64,000 bases of DNA from Epiperipatus broadwayi (Eukaryota; Onychophora; Udeonychophora; Euonychophora; Peripatidae), in NCBI GenBank assembly GCA_028023455.1, contig JAQFVV010006470.1:1-64000 (forward strand), in the 5' to 3' direction. This document shows, piece by piece, positions 21,187 through 32,014 of this stretch. The position numbers and the translations under genes are program-made. Every line of letters begins with the position of its first letter. Position 1 is the stretch's first letter. The notes beneath the pieces are model-generated. The model worked only from the letters and a program-made list of their open reading frames with translations, had not been told where the DNA came from and searched no databases.

Positions 21187-22807
21187 TGGCCGGTTTGTAT
21201 TGTTAAATAATATTGATTTTAAAAGTAAAGTTTCTTTAGAATTAAATAATGGAAAATATGCTATTTTAGATTCTGATCCTGGTAAAAAAATAAAATCTAA
21301 ATTAATTAAGATTATGAAAGTTATGGAAAATAAAAAGATTTTTGATAGAGCTACTTATTTAAATTGTTACCCTAGTGATTTTGTGGCTCCAAAGGTTTTC
21401 TTTAATTTGAAGTCTCATAAAGATAATTTTCCTTTGAGATGTATTTTTGATTTTACAGGAGGAATTGTTGATAAAATATCAAAATTTATTATAAGATATT
21501 TTAAGGATTACATAAAACTGGGTCAATTTTGTGTTTCTTCTTCCTTTGAAGCTTTTAAGAAAATAAATGGTTTTGTTTTGGATGATGATTGTGTTTTTGG
21601 TAGTTTAGACATTGAAAATATGTACCAATCGGTTAATAGATTAAAAAGTATTGATGTTTTTTTTTCAATTTTAAAAAAATTAGAATGTTTTTCTGCAGAT
21701 AAGATTAAGGTTTTTCATGATTTGCTTTTGCTGTTAGAGGATTCAATGTATTTTATGTCTAATGATGTGTTTTATAAGATTAGAGAAGGTTGGGTTATTG
21801 GTTATGTCATTTCTCCATTGATGTGTGCTGTCTATATTGATTATTTGGAGTGTAGTATTATTAATATGTTTTCAGGTTCTATTAAATTATTTGTTAGGTA
21901 TGTTGATGATTGTTTGTTTGTTATTCAGAAAGAGAAATTAGAAGAGTTTTTATGTGGATTGAATGGTTTTGATTCTAGTATTAAGTTTACAATTGAGGGG
22001 GGTGGTTTTGATTTTGTAAAATTAAAGTTTTTAGATTTAAATGTTGAGAAGGTTAATGATGTTTTGTTTTGTAGTCATTTTATAAAACCTAAAAATTTGA
22101 GAAATATGATTAGGCCTGATAGTTATCAGCCTTTTATACATAAAAAAATGTCTTTGTTGAATTTTTGTTGTCGGAATAGAAGGCTTAATAATTTTAATAA
22201 TGATGCTGATATTCAAAAAAGTCAATTTGCTGCTGAATATGTAGAATTGGGTTATAGTCATGATTTTATTAAAAAAGTGGTATTTAATAATAATGTTTAT
22301 AGTCGTGATTTGGATGATAAGAATTTTGTTGGTAAGGATGATGATTATATGTCTTTACCATTTAAAGCATCAATTTATAATTTGGTTTATAGGAATAGTC
22401 ATTTGTTAGGTGGAAAGAAGGTTGCATGGAGGAAAGGTTCTGATTTGAATTCATTACTTAATGGTTCAAAGCAGTCTATTGATAGTAGGTCTATTCCTGG
22501 TATTGTTTATAAAATTCCATGTAGTTGTGGTAAATTTTATGTAGGCCAGAGTAAATTTAGCCTTAAGGAAAGGGTTAAGGTTCATATAAGTAGAGTTAAA
22601 CATAGGTATCTTAACTCAGCTTTATATATTCATGAATTGAATACAGGTCATAGAATATTGTTTGACAATGCTTCGGTTATTTTTTATGAAAAGAATGAGT
22701 TAAAAAGAAGAATAAAGGAGACTTTGATGATAAAACTCCTTGATTCTGAGGCTATCAATCTTATGAAGACTTCTTTTGATATTAAGGGAAGGTGGAGTTT
22801 GAAATGA
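21187..22807 (+). CDS. Penelope-like element RT / GIY-YIG endonuclease, 5'-truncated
   Basis: The frame is open from the join; 535 residues counted from 21200 (no ATG, so no native start). RT: PKVFFNLKSHKDNFPLRCIF (about 64-83, motifs 1-2), GSLDIENMYQ (motif A, D137), GYVISPLMCAVY (motif B, about 201-212), RYVDDCLFVI (motif C, YVDD 234-237), KFLDLN. C-terminus: GIY-YIG endonuclease, about 436-510, with CSCGKFYVGQS, SLKERVKVHISR and a terminal ETLMIKLLDSEAINL. The order RT then GIY-YIG defines Penelope-like elements. The N-terminal region upstream of the RT fingers is missing. No frameshift or stop interrupts what remains. It lies inside the LRR intron on the gene's strand. Confidence 0.93.
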
Positions 22808-22863
22808 ATTATGGGAAGGTTTGTTTGTTTGTATATATATATGTTTTCCTTTAGGTTGATTTT

Positions 22864-22907
22864 CACTTGAGAAGGTCTATTTGTAGTAGATGAAACCATG
22901 GTTGTGT
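22864..22907 (+). ncRNA. Conserved hairpin-GAAA motif in PLE 3' UTR (hammerhead-like)
   Basis: CACTTGAGAAGG-TC-[TATT TGT AGTA]-GATGAAACCATGGTTGTG. Diverged PLE copies at 40962-41003 and 61416-61459 keep the layout but have TGCT TGT AGCA in the stem: A-T to G-C and T-G to C-G changes that preserve pairing. The layout resembles the hammerhead core (CUGANGA, stem II, GAAA), but the first box reads UUGAGAA, so this is either a degenerate hammerhead or another structured RNA. Confidence 0.5.
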
Positions 22908-22963
22908 AAGGATTTTGGTAAAATTTTGAATTTAATCTAGTACTGTATTGTTTTATGGTTTTG

Positions 22964-22965
<2 letters not shown>

Positions 22966-23015
<50 letters not shown>
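22966..23015. repeat. (TA)n at the right border of the inverted PLE pair
   Basis: Pure TA run joining the PLE 3' UTR to resumed LINE sequence. Confidence 0.95.
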
Positions 23016-23018
<3 letters not shown>

Positions 23019-23312
23019 TAGGAGAACAAACAGGTGTTACTGACACCATTATTGAATGAATTAAAATACAAATGAAGACAGACTGGACATATTGTTAGAA
23101 GAGATGATAATATATGGACAGTTGGAAACTTAAACTGGATTCCAATAGATTTTAAATGACCCAGAAAGAGACCACATGTGAAATGGATGGATGAAATAAG
23201 AAAGGGTGCAGGGGTGATGTGGAGAAGAGGGGCTAGATGTCAGGGAAGATGAATTAAACTTGGGAGAGTCCATCCTGCACTGCATTAATAATGATTAACA
23301 ATGATAATGATG
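23016..23312 (+). mobile_element. RTE-like LINE, 3' part of the split copy
   Basis: Resumes with GEQTGVTD, then TGHIVRRDDNIWTV, NLNWIPIDFK, RKRPHVKWMDEIRKGAGVMW and a tail ending in AT-rich GAT-type repeats. These pieces are the typical LINE C-terminus (H-I-x-R-R-x-D-N-x-W, then RP...DEIRK-AGV-W). Stops show decay. Confidence 0.82.
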
Positions 23313-23677
23313 AGACCATCATCATAAACCATCAGAAAAACCCTAAGTATTTGGTATGGACCTGATACTATATCAAACTTTAGGCATTATAAAAAAATAT
23401 GTCTAAAAGTGGCCAATGTAGAAAATCATTTAACTTTCATATGGTTTGTAACACAAACATCCAATTCACTTCCATACATCTGAAAAAAGTACTCAGAGAG
23501 CAAGTGAAACTTGGTTAAGAAAAAGTCCAGATGTGCACTGACTTTCTTAGTATCAAATGTTACACCCATTAATAATATAGAATATATTTTAAAACATAAA
23601 CTTACTAATGGATGCTTAACAACAGTTTCTCAAGCAGTAAGAAAATAATCTTCTACATTACATAAAAAAATAAACAC
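23313..23677. other. AT-rich spacer before the Poseidon-type PLE
   Basis: No clear coding. It may contain the unrecognised 5' end of the following PLE. Confidence 0.35.
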
Positions 23678-25665
23678 GTGTCAAAGAAAAAAAAACTTGT
23701 AAACCTACATGGTCATATTAAAAGTGATAATGTACAATGCAATATAGCAGCATTATTTGTTAAAAATGTTACTTCTAAACGTCTAACAGATACTGAAATT
23801 TCTGTTATCAAAAGATTAAACTTTGCCATCACAATATCTAATATCTATTTTGCCAACCACTGAGGAACTCACTCCAAAATTGCTTTTTGATGAAGCAACA
23901 GAATTATGCTGGATAATAAAAAAGAACAATTAAAAGGCAACATAAAAGAAATTAAACATATCCTATGATAAAAAAGAGTGATTAAATATCTCAAAGTATA
24001 TAAATCTGTTTCTTCTTGCTGACAAAAGCAATATAAGAATTATAATGGATACAACTGATTAGAACAACAAAATACAAGAATTCTTCACAACAGACCATGC
24101 AGAAGTATGACAAATAATAAGATATGGAGTAGGGAAACAAAATTACAAGCATTACACAGAAAGCTAAAAAAAGTAAAGTAACCTCATATTTTAGGAAAAT
24201 TACCTGATCTTTATGGCCTACCTAAGAATCATAAGGCTCATGTTTTATTAAAACCCATTGTTAGTTCTAGAAATTCACCTTGTCAAAATTTTTCAAGGTT
24301 TCTTCTCAAAATTTTTGTCAGGGATGCTAGAAACTTTGTATAATAATTAATCAAAACATGAAAATTGAAAAAACTGACATACTAGTAAGCTCTGATTTGG
24401 GATGTGTATTCACAAATGTAGCATGTGAAGAATCATTGTCTATTGTAAGAAAAAAAAGATTAAATGATGATAATAGCTCACAAACATAGACACCTGTTTC
24501 TATTGTTTATATAATGGAACTACCACCATTCCACACAACAAAAATCTACTTTCAACACAATACACAACACTTTAACAAAATTAAGGAATGGCTATGGTCT
24601 CACTATTGTCACCCTTGATTATCAATATTTACATGGAAGAATTTGAAACCAGAGTTATAAAAATTGTTCCATATTCATTTAACATTTAGCTTTGCTATGT
24701 TGATGATACATTTGTAGTATGGTCACATGGTGGAGCATCGTACAAACTTTCTGAAAATGCATCAATGGTATATCCCATTCCCCTTTAATTAAATTCACAA
24801 TAGAGTCTGGAAAAGAACAAAATTTACCATTCATATATGATTTCGTGACAAGATTCAAGATCAAAAACAGTTTACAGAAACCCATATACACAAGAAAATA
24901 TTTAGCACACATATTCAATCACACCATAAATATAAACCATGGTGTGATACTATCACTATGGAATAGAATAAAATAAAATACTTAACATATCCAATGACAA
25001 CCGAAACACAAAACTTATGGTGACACTATCACTACAGAACATAACAAAATAAGTTAATTCGGAAAACAGTGATATGAAAAAAGTAAAATCTATGTGAAAA
25101 ATGGTTACTCATGAGCTATCATTAAAAAACTTTTAAACAGACAACAAAAATAATCAACAAATGAAAAAAAAAACTCAAATTTTTGGTAAATTAGTATATC
25201 CATACACACCAAAAATAGTAGACAAATTAAGGAAATCATTATAACATCTCAACAGCTTTCACATCCATACAACACTTTAAGAAATTCTAACACTCTAACA
25301 ATTCCAAAGCTTGAAATTGAAATGATGAATAAGCAAAAACTTCATCTATGAAATACCATGTGAATGTGAAAGAAAGTATATTCATGAAAGCAGTCACTCC
25401 ATTGAAAGGTGATTGCAAAAACACAAACTGATGATTAGAAAAAGAGAAAACAGATGTTTCTAAGATAGAAGATTATGCATGTACTAATGAACATATGTTA
25501 CATTGGGAAAATACAGAAATATTGGATGGAGAGGAAAAGATTGAAAGAAGAAATTTTAAAGAAGCTGCTTACAAGACATTGATGAATAACCCCATAAGTC
25601 AACTACATGCGATCATACACACTGTATGGAAATCAATAATATACATTGTTCTTACGAAAAAGTAA
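23678..25665 (+). pseudogene. Poseidon-type PLE, near full-length but decayed RT / GIY-YIG frame
   Basis: Pieces in PLE order: N-terminal VKNVTSKRLTDTEISVIKRL (about 23757-23817) and LLADKS...IMDTTD*NNKIQEF (about 24015-24085), both typical of Poseidon-type PLEs; LYGLPKNHKAHVLLKPIVSS (RT 1-2, about 24210-24270); SSDLGCVFTNVACEESL (motif A, with the Asp kept, near 24390); SPLIINIYMEEFE (motif B, near 24610); CYVDDTFVVWSHGG (motif C, near 24692). The endonuclease end includes YEIPCECERKYIHESS and ERRNFKEAAYKTLMNNPISQ, and the terminal stop is at 25663-25665. Many stops and frameshifts. It belongs to a different PLE lineage from the 20-22.8 kb copy. Confidence 0.82.
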
Positions 25666-25724
25666 AGATATCAGGACAAGCCTTATAGATAAGTATATGA
25701 AATTAATTTCTGACTGTTTCCTTG

Positions 25725-25799
25725 AGCAGGATAGCTCAGTTTGTTAGAGTGTTACCTTAATATTCATAAATCTAAGGGTTTGAGTTTGGTTTCCATGCT
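25725..25799 (+). other. tRNA-like sequence in the PLE 3' tail
   Basis: 75 bases. AGCAGGA at the 5' end pairs with TCC-TGCT at the 3' end if one A is bulged. Then comes a near-canonical A-box/D-arm (TAGCTCAGTTTGTTAGAGTG), with GAGTTTGGTTTCC in the B-box position. The anticodon arm is not convincing. The PLE fragment at 19331-19740 carries the same module at about 19525-19603, so it belongs to the element family and is not a local insertion. Confidence 0.55.
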
Positions 25800-25819
25800 A
25801 GTATTACCAAGCCGGCAAC

Positions 25820-25856
25820 CTCTGAAAAAGAGAGAATAATACCATTGAAAACGTTG
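25820..25856 (+). ncRNA. Hammerhead-like remnant after the tRNA-like module
   Basis: CTGAAAA (25822-25828) and GAAA (25847-25850) bracket AGAGAGAATAATACCATT. Compared with the copy at 19638 (CTGAAGA), the box has lost the key G. Probably inactive. Confidence 0.4.
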
Positions 25857-25899
25857 TGCATGTACTAACTGTGTGCTATTATTAATTCTCTGATGTAAT

Positions 25900-26206
25900 T
25901 GATTTTTTTCTAAAAACATCAATTTAATATTAGTCGCTAGAAATAGTCCAATATATAAGTAACTACTTATAATTAGTGCTTAATTATATGTATTTGTAAA
26001 TCATACTTATTGAATTTGATTGCCGTAAATTTTATATATATATATCATAATTATTAATTATTAAATAATATAGTATGCTTTTGAAATAGAATTGAATAGA
26101 TTTTCTTTATGCTCTTGTGGTGAAATTACTACATAGAACAAATAATTAAAAAAACATTCTGAAGTGACCAATTGGAGCACAGATCCAAGATTCACGCTCT
26201 TTTATT
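25900..26206. other. AT-rich spacer
   Basis: Nothing recognised. Confidence 0.4.
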
Positions 26207-26568
26207 ACATCGTCTTCTGACTACAAAGAACTATAATGTCTTAGTTTTTTATTCATATCAAGTCAGAGAAGGAACCAAAGAGATTCGAAGGTTTAAATCT
26301 GGATTTATGGTAAATTAATAAGCATATCACATCTGACTTGCAAAGAACTGTAATGAACTTTGTATTGTATTCATATCGAGTCAGTGAAGGAACTGAAGAG
26401 ATTCTAATGTTTTAAATAAAATTTATAAATTAATGACCTCATCGCATCTGACTTGCAAATAATTGTAATGGATTTCGTATTGTACTCATAGCAAGTCAGT
26501 AAAAAAACCAAGAGATTTCTAAGTTTTTAAATACGGTTTATGGATAATTAATTACTTCATCAGTTTTA
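26207..26568. repeat. Tandem repeat, three units of about 118 bp
   Basis: Landmarks repeated three times with drift: CATC(G/T)(T/G)-CTGACT-CAAAGAACTGTAATG, TTTGTATTGTATTCATATC, AAGTCAGTGAAGGAAC, AGAGATTC. Unit starts are near 26208, 26326 and 26444. Confidence 0.8.
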
Positions 26569-26845
26569 TTATTCGTATACACGTTCTGGAAGTTGAATGT
26601 AAATATTTTTTATATTTAATTTGTAACGTTATAATAAGCGTCTACATAGATTATACCTATATGCATTGTTTTTATTAATGGATAAAAGTTTATTTTAATC
26701 AAGAAAAGGGTTTATTTGTCAATTCATTTTCCATTTGGCTTTGTAGAAAACAATTTTAATGTTTTATGAGATTTATGTTATCCGATAAATGTTATAAATA
26801 CAATCTGTTTATTTGGATAGAGTCATTGGGTAAAGTTCCAAATCT

Positions 26846-27240
26846 TTAGCATTGAAAATCCAAGGATGGAATGCTTAAAGGTCTTGTTGATGCCAATACT
26901 TTATTAGATGTTGAATTTAATTAACTATGACCCTTCATATTTTGAAAGGACCTTAATATGTCCATTATAAAAATAATTAATTATTACATACTCAGCCTAT
27001 TCCTCTACTATATATTGAAATGGACATATTAAGGTCCTATTAGTGAGGATATAGATTGGCATAAAGTCGACATGGATATGATAATTATATTAGCATCAAC
27101 AAGGAATTTGACATTCAATCCTCAGATTTTCATTGATATGGATGACTGAAGAGTTGGACAGTGGAGAAGATTGAAGCTTATCCATTAAAGTTTGATCATA
27201 TTCTATTCTAATATAAACTGAACACTGACAGTATTTATGG
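26846..27240. repeat. Foldback/dispersed repeat
   Basis: AAAGGACCTTAATATGTCCAT (26945-26965) is inverted at about 27015-27035. The outer TTGTTGATGCCAATA segment (near 26885) is inverted at about 27093-27107. The right half (27090-27238) is a diverged direct copy of 54923-55070 (shared CCATTAAA...AATATAAACT blocks). Confidence 0.6.
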
Positions 27241-28480
27241 GTGAAAGATGATCTGGACCAATGATGAGTGCTGGGTCTGCATGAAATACATATAATTAAT
27301 TTTTTTCACTTGGATGTGGTTATGTGTATCAGTTATATAAGATGGAGTGGATAGCTGTGGCGAGCTTGAATGTCTGAAGCAAGATGATACATTTGACCAT
27401 ATTATTAAATAATGCCCTCAGATGGTAGCCATTAGATTGGTAATATCTCAAAGCTTGAGCATTGACCTTTACAAAATTCTGTCATTGAAAGACTCCTTAC
27501 AAAGTAGACAATTTCCTTTTATTAGACTTACATTATTTATAGTTCATACAATTTGGAGCGTCGGTTGCAAAGTAATATTCACCTTCCCACTTCCAAATCA
27601 GGACCTCATATTTATCGATCACCTTAATAAGTTAAAAAGTAAAGACTTTATCCTGTCTTCAAAATTTTCCTTTAATGAGACATGAAGACTCTTTCAAATA
27701 GAACAAATCACCCAAAACATACACAATCACACATGAAACTTGATACTAGCATTTGCATTAGAGATTCTCCAGGGGATTAAATTTAGATCCATCACAGATT
27801 CTCAATCAGGATGTTGAGCTCATTTATCTGTCTTCTAGAACTTCTTGCCTCGAAAGACAATGTATTCCCATATTCTTAAATAATCAATTATTTTACCCTA
27901 ATAAAGTTATTTTGAAATTAAATATTGGTTTTAATATCACCACGCATAAAAGTATGTAAATTCATTAATAAAATGCGTAATTAAATAATTAACTTACTTA
28001 CTGATTTCCTTTTGCTTATAATCCAGTACGTTTATAAATAGCGTTAAAAAATTCTAAGTACATTCACGTATAAGAACAAAACATATACCATGAGAGATCT
28101 TTGACTTAACAATCGAAGACTTAATTACTAATAGCCAAGTGTTTAAAGACTTTATAGTATTCTTATAAAGTATAAAAATCATTTGAATCCTTAAAACATA
28201 CTATTCCATATAATAAATAATATTTCAAATTATTAAATAAATTAATAGCCAACAATAATAAAATAAAAATAAAAATCAAATGTATGAAGTAATCATTCAC
28301 ATATACATTTATTGAAATACAAAAATGTGAGTGTATGCATGTATGTAGGTAAAATATATATTTAAAATATTATAATTATAATATATAATTATAATTTTAA
28401 TTATTTCAAAACGTTATTTGAAAAAAACTTGTACTAGTGAGATAAATATAATAACATATTATTTCTTAAAACAAAATATA
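27241..28480. other. Intronic stretch without recognised features
   Basis: A short 87-codon frame at 27422-27685 has no recognisable motif and no splice context. AATTATAATATATAATTATAATT palindromic AT sequence lies near 28370-28395. Confidence 0.4.
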
Positions 28481-29040
28481 AATACATTATGATAATGATC
28501 ATCATCATCGTTGTCAATCATCAATCCACTGCAGGATAAAGGTCTCTAAGTTCAATCCAAATATAAATAAATTCTGATAATGATCATCATCATCGTTGTC
28601 AATCATCAATCCACTGCAGGAAAAAGGTCTCCAAGTTCAATCCATATTCTCCGATCTCTACCCTCTCTTCTCCACATCACCCCTACACACTTTCTTATTT
28701 CATCCATCCATTTCATATGTGATCTCTTTCGGGGACTTTTAACATCTTTTGGAATTCAGTTTCATTTTGCTAGCAATATTTTCAGCTTAACTCCACTTCA
28801 GACTTTTAATCCTTTCAATCTTACCCATGTATTGCGTTTTTGATCTTTTCTAGTTATTTCTAATATGTATCTCTCCATACTTCTTTGTGTGGACTGAAAA
28901 CTCTATATTGCTTTTCTATTGAGGCTCCATGTCTCATATTTATAAGTAATAACAATTCAAACACATTTATTAAAAACCTTTTTTCAAACACATAGGCATA
29001 TTTCATTTTAATATTTAGTGACAACAAATGCTTCTAAATA
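28481..29040 (-). mobile_element. RTE-like LINE 3' end with duplicated tail
   Basis: Minus-strand copy of the LINE C-terminus and tail (blocks matching 55160-55650: TCTTCTCCACATCACCCCT, ATTTCATCCATCCATTT, AAACACATAGGCATATTTCA). The terminal tail of about 85 bases (TGATAATGATCATCATCATC to AAGTTCAATCCA) is present twice in tandem, at about 28492-28562 and 28577-28645. 5'-truncated and frame-broken. Confidence 0.8.
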
Positions 29041-29199
29041 CGTGTTGAAGTCGCACTATCACATAATACTGAAGAAGATAAACTTTCTGAATATGGATTT
29101 CCTCACTTATACATGAAGAACGTTGTTTATGGCAAAAAAAAAACTACAGTCAGTTAGACAAAGAATCTTTACTTATAATTTATGTGTTGATGTGAATGG

Positions 29200-30460
29200 A
29201 TTGGTTATTTACAATTTATACTGACAATAGAACATTACTGTGGACATGCCAAAAGTAATAAACTCTGGACCATAAGGTGTCTAAACATATTATTTTTATA
29301 TGACTATGTATTGTTGTATAGAATGGAAAAGTTTAAAAGCATTCAGGTGCTCTTTTAGGAATTCTAGATAAAGTTTCACAAAAGGCACATGTTTGTGAAA
29401 TTATATGTAGATATGTTAAATTCCAAAATAGATAACAGCAAAATTATAGAAGAGTAAACTAAAAGAAATAAAGACTTCAATGCCACGAATGATTGGATAA
29501 AAACGAATAGCCATTTAAAAGACCAAACTATTTGACTCAGGCAATTTGGAATAGAAGGAAAATTTGTCTATTTGTTGTGAATGCATTTTTATAATGGACC
29601 ATGTAATGAATCTGTATGAGGGGAGAAAAACATTCTATGGGTACTAAATGAAACACATTTTGGGACAGTCAAAATAAAAGAGCTAGCTCATTTAAATAGA
29701 GCCAGAATTGAATAGTGATTTAGAGCAATCTATTACAAATGCATGACTTTCTAACAACAGCCAGTTACCAGCTAAAAAAAATAAATTCACATCTGAAGCA
29801 AAGAGTGGAAGAAATCATTTAATTTTGCTGGGACATTTTATGAATATTTTTTAGTAGTCACAGATGCATTATTGAAATGAATATATTACTCTCAAATAAA
29901 ATATATGAGTACTGATAGTATGATAAAGGTTTTAAATAAACTTTTCTCTAATGCAGCAGTATCCTGAAACTATGGTAAAAGACAGCACCGACTACAGCTC
30001 AGAAAAATGTAAAGACTTCCTTGTTATGAAGGGAATATGGTACATATTTGCACTTGCTTACCACCCTCACTCAAATGAAATTGTGAAGAAGTCAGTTCAA
30101 CTGTTAAAAACTATGTTTATTAAATGGCAGTAAACCAATATGCAACAGCGATGTTTTACAAACATTCTATATCCAACTTTACTATAAGCAAAACACACAT
30201 ACAATTATGAACTAAAACATATATAAGAACACACTTACCTAACTTTACACTGGATAAAGCAAAAACACATAACGATTTATAAAAGAGCAGATTTAAAGTA
30301 AATCAAACCGTATGGATGAGAGAGATGTAATCAAGATAAAATGGGTATTGGGAATAATAAGTAGAATTGCGTCTGATCACATACGTGAAATCAAATTGAA
30401 AGATGAGAGAATTTTAAGATGTCATGTTAACCATAAAAAATGGAAAAAATAAAACGTTAG
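29200..30460 (+). pseudogene. Fossil gypsy-type pol (RNase H end to integrase C-terminus)
   Basis: Scattered but ordered pieces: FTIYTDNRTLLW-like (near 29215, RNase H), NETHFGTVKIKELAHLNRA (near 29650, integrase zinc-finger side), YSSEKCKDFLVMKGIWYIFA then YHPHSNEIVKKSVQLLKTMF (29990-30120, integrase core with the H-P-x-S-N block), and DHIREIKLKDERILRCHVNH (near 30375, C-terminal domain). The expected Asp of TDNGTQF is altered and many stops are present. The sequence type (Mag/K02A2.6-like) differs from the gypsy at the start of the window. Confidence 0.72.
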
Positions 30461-31771
30461 AGTATATGGTTAGTACTTCTTTTACAGATAAGTATAATAA
30501 TATTAATGTTTCCACTAACACTAAGTTAAAAGCACGAGATTATTCTGAAGATTAAGAAGACGTAATTGAATTAAATGATAAATAACTAAGAGCAAATGTA
30601 AAGAGAAAAAGAAAGTATTATTATCAAAACGATCTGTTAGAGAGTAGTGAATACCAAAAAGTTTACTTGAATATTTTCTGTCGATAAAATTCTGCTTATT
30701 TCTAAGGTGAAAGTTGGATACATATATGTGCGTGCCTGCTGATTACTGTAAGCCGTATTGATTCTCTCGAAAAAGAATAATATGCAGAAAAAACAAATAG
30801 TCCACTGCAAGATATAATATACTAATTTGAATTTAAATAAATTCTAACATTTAAATAAAAAAAAATATAATAATTTGTATTTATAAACAAACATCATATT
30901 ATATATATATATGAGTGCCCTCAATTTTTATTTAATTTTCTTAGCTGCCAAAATTAATTTAAAAGTAAAACATTTGCAAAATTATATATATATATAATGA
31001 TTGTCATAGAAAATCATATGTGTGTGGGTCAAAAACCCTAAAAAACATATAACTTATAAATATTGTGAATTACTGTTAAATCTGATTATTTTAATGAGAA
31101 TCACATTTATTCTTAAATATATCCCAACTTATTGTATTTTGATTATAATAATTTTTACTGTTTTTGGTAAGATCGGTCGTAGAAATATGTAATAAATAAG
31201 ACATTAAGAAAAATACTGGGTAACATTTTCTATTTTTCCCACATTTTTTTCGTAGCATGAAAGTCTGCAGAAAAGTTTAAAAAATATAATAATACTCGTT
31301 ATTCAACATTAATAAACGGAGACAAATCGTTACTCTGTCCTCTTGATGGATATCTTTTTGGTAGTATTAAGAAAAAAACTGTTAATTTCATATCTTACTT
31401 TAAACTACATAAATAAAAACCAAAAGAATTTTATAAAGTACTATACTATAAAGTAATATTTATAATTTTCAATAACAATATTATCCTTAAGTAATTATTC
31501 ATGTTAAAAGAAATAAACATATAATTAGCAACACTTGCAAACAAAAAAGAAATAAACATAACATAGACATATAGAAATATTTTAAACAAAAAGTAGTGTA
31601 TGAGGCATATAAATATACATAAATACTCTAAAACAGTGTAGTTCATGCACTATATAAATATATGATTAAATATATAATTATTTTATATAATCTTGGGAAC
31701 TCCATTTTAATAACTTCGAAGCTAAGTAAAAAAAAAAAAAGATCTTTTTTTTTAATAAAACAAATTATAAA

Positions 31772-31806
<35 letters not shown>

Positions 31807-32014
31807 GTCTTTTTTTAATAATTAAAAAAAACATAAAAAAAACAGTCCTTTTATTCTAGTTAACCAAAGTTCAATGTTAATCATGACAATGATGTGGCGA
31901 TTCATACTTATTTGGTCAGCAGTTGGTTTAACATTATCTTGTATATATGACGCTATATACGACTTGCTTTTTTGATTATCCCATTTTATATTTATGTTTC
32001 CCAATACTTACTCG
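30461..32014. other. AT-rich intronic spacer
   Basis: Only short TA tracts (about 30900-30912, 31776-31803) and low-complexity frames. No supported gene. Confidence 0.45.
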
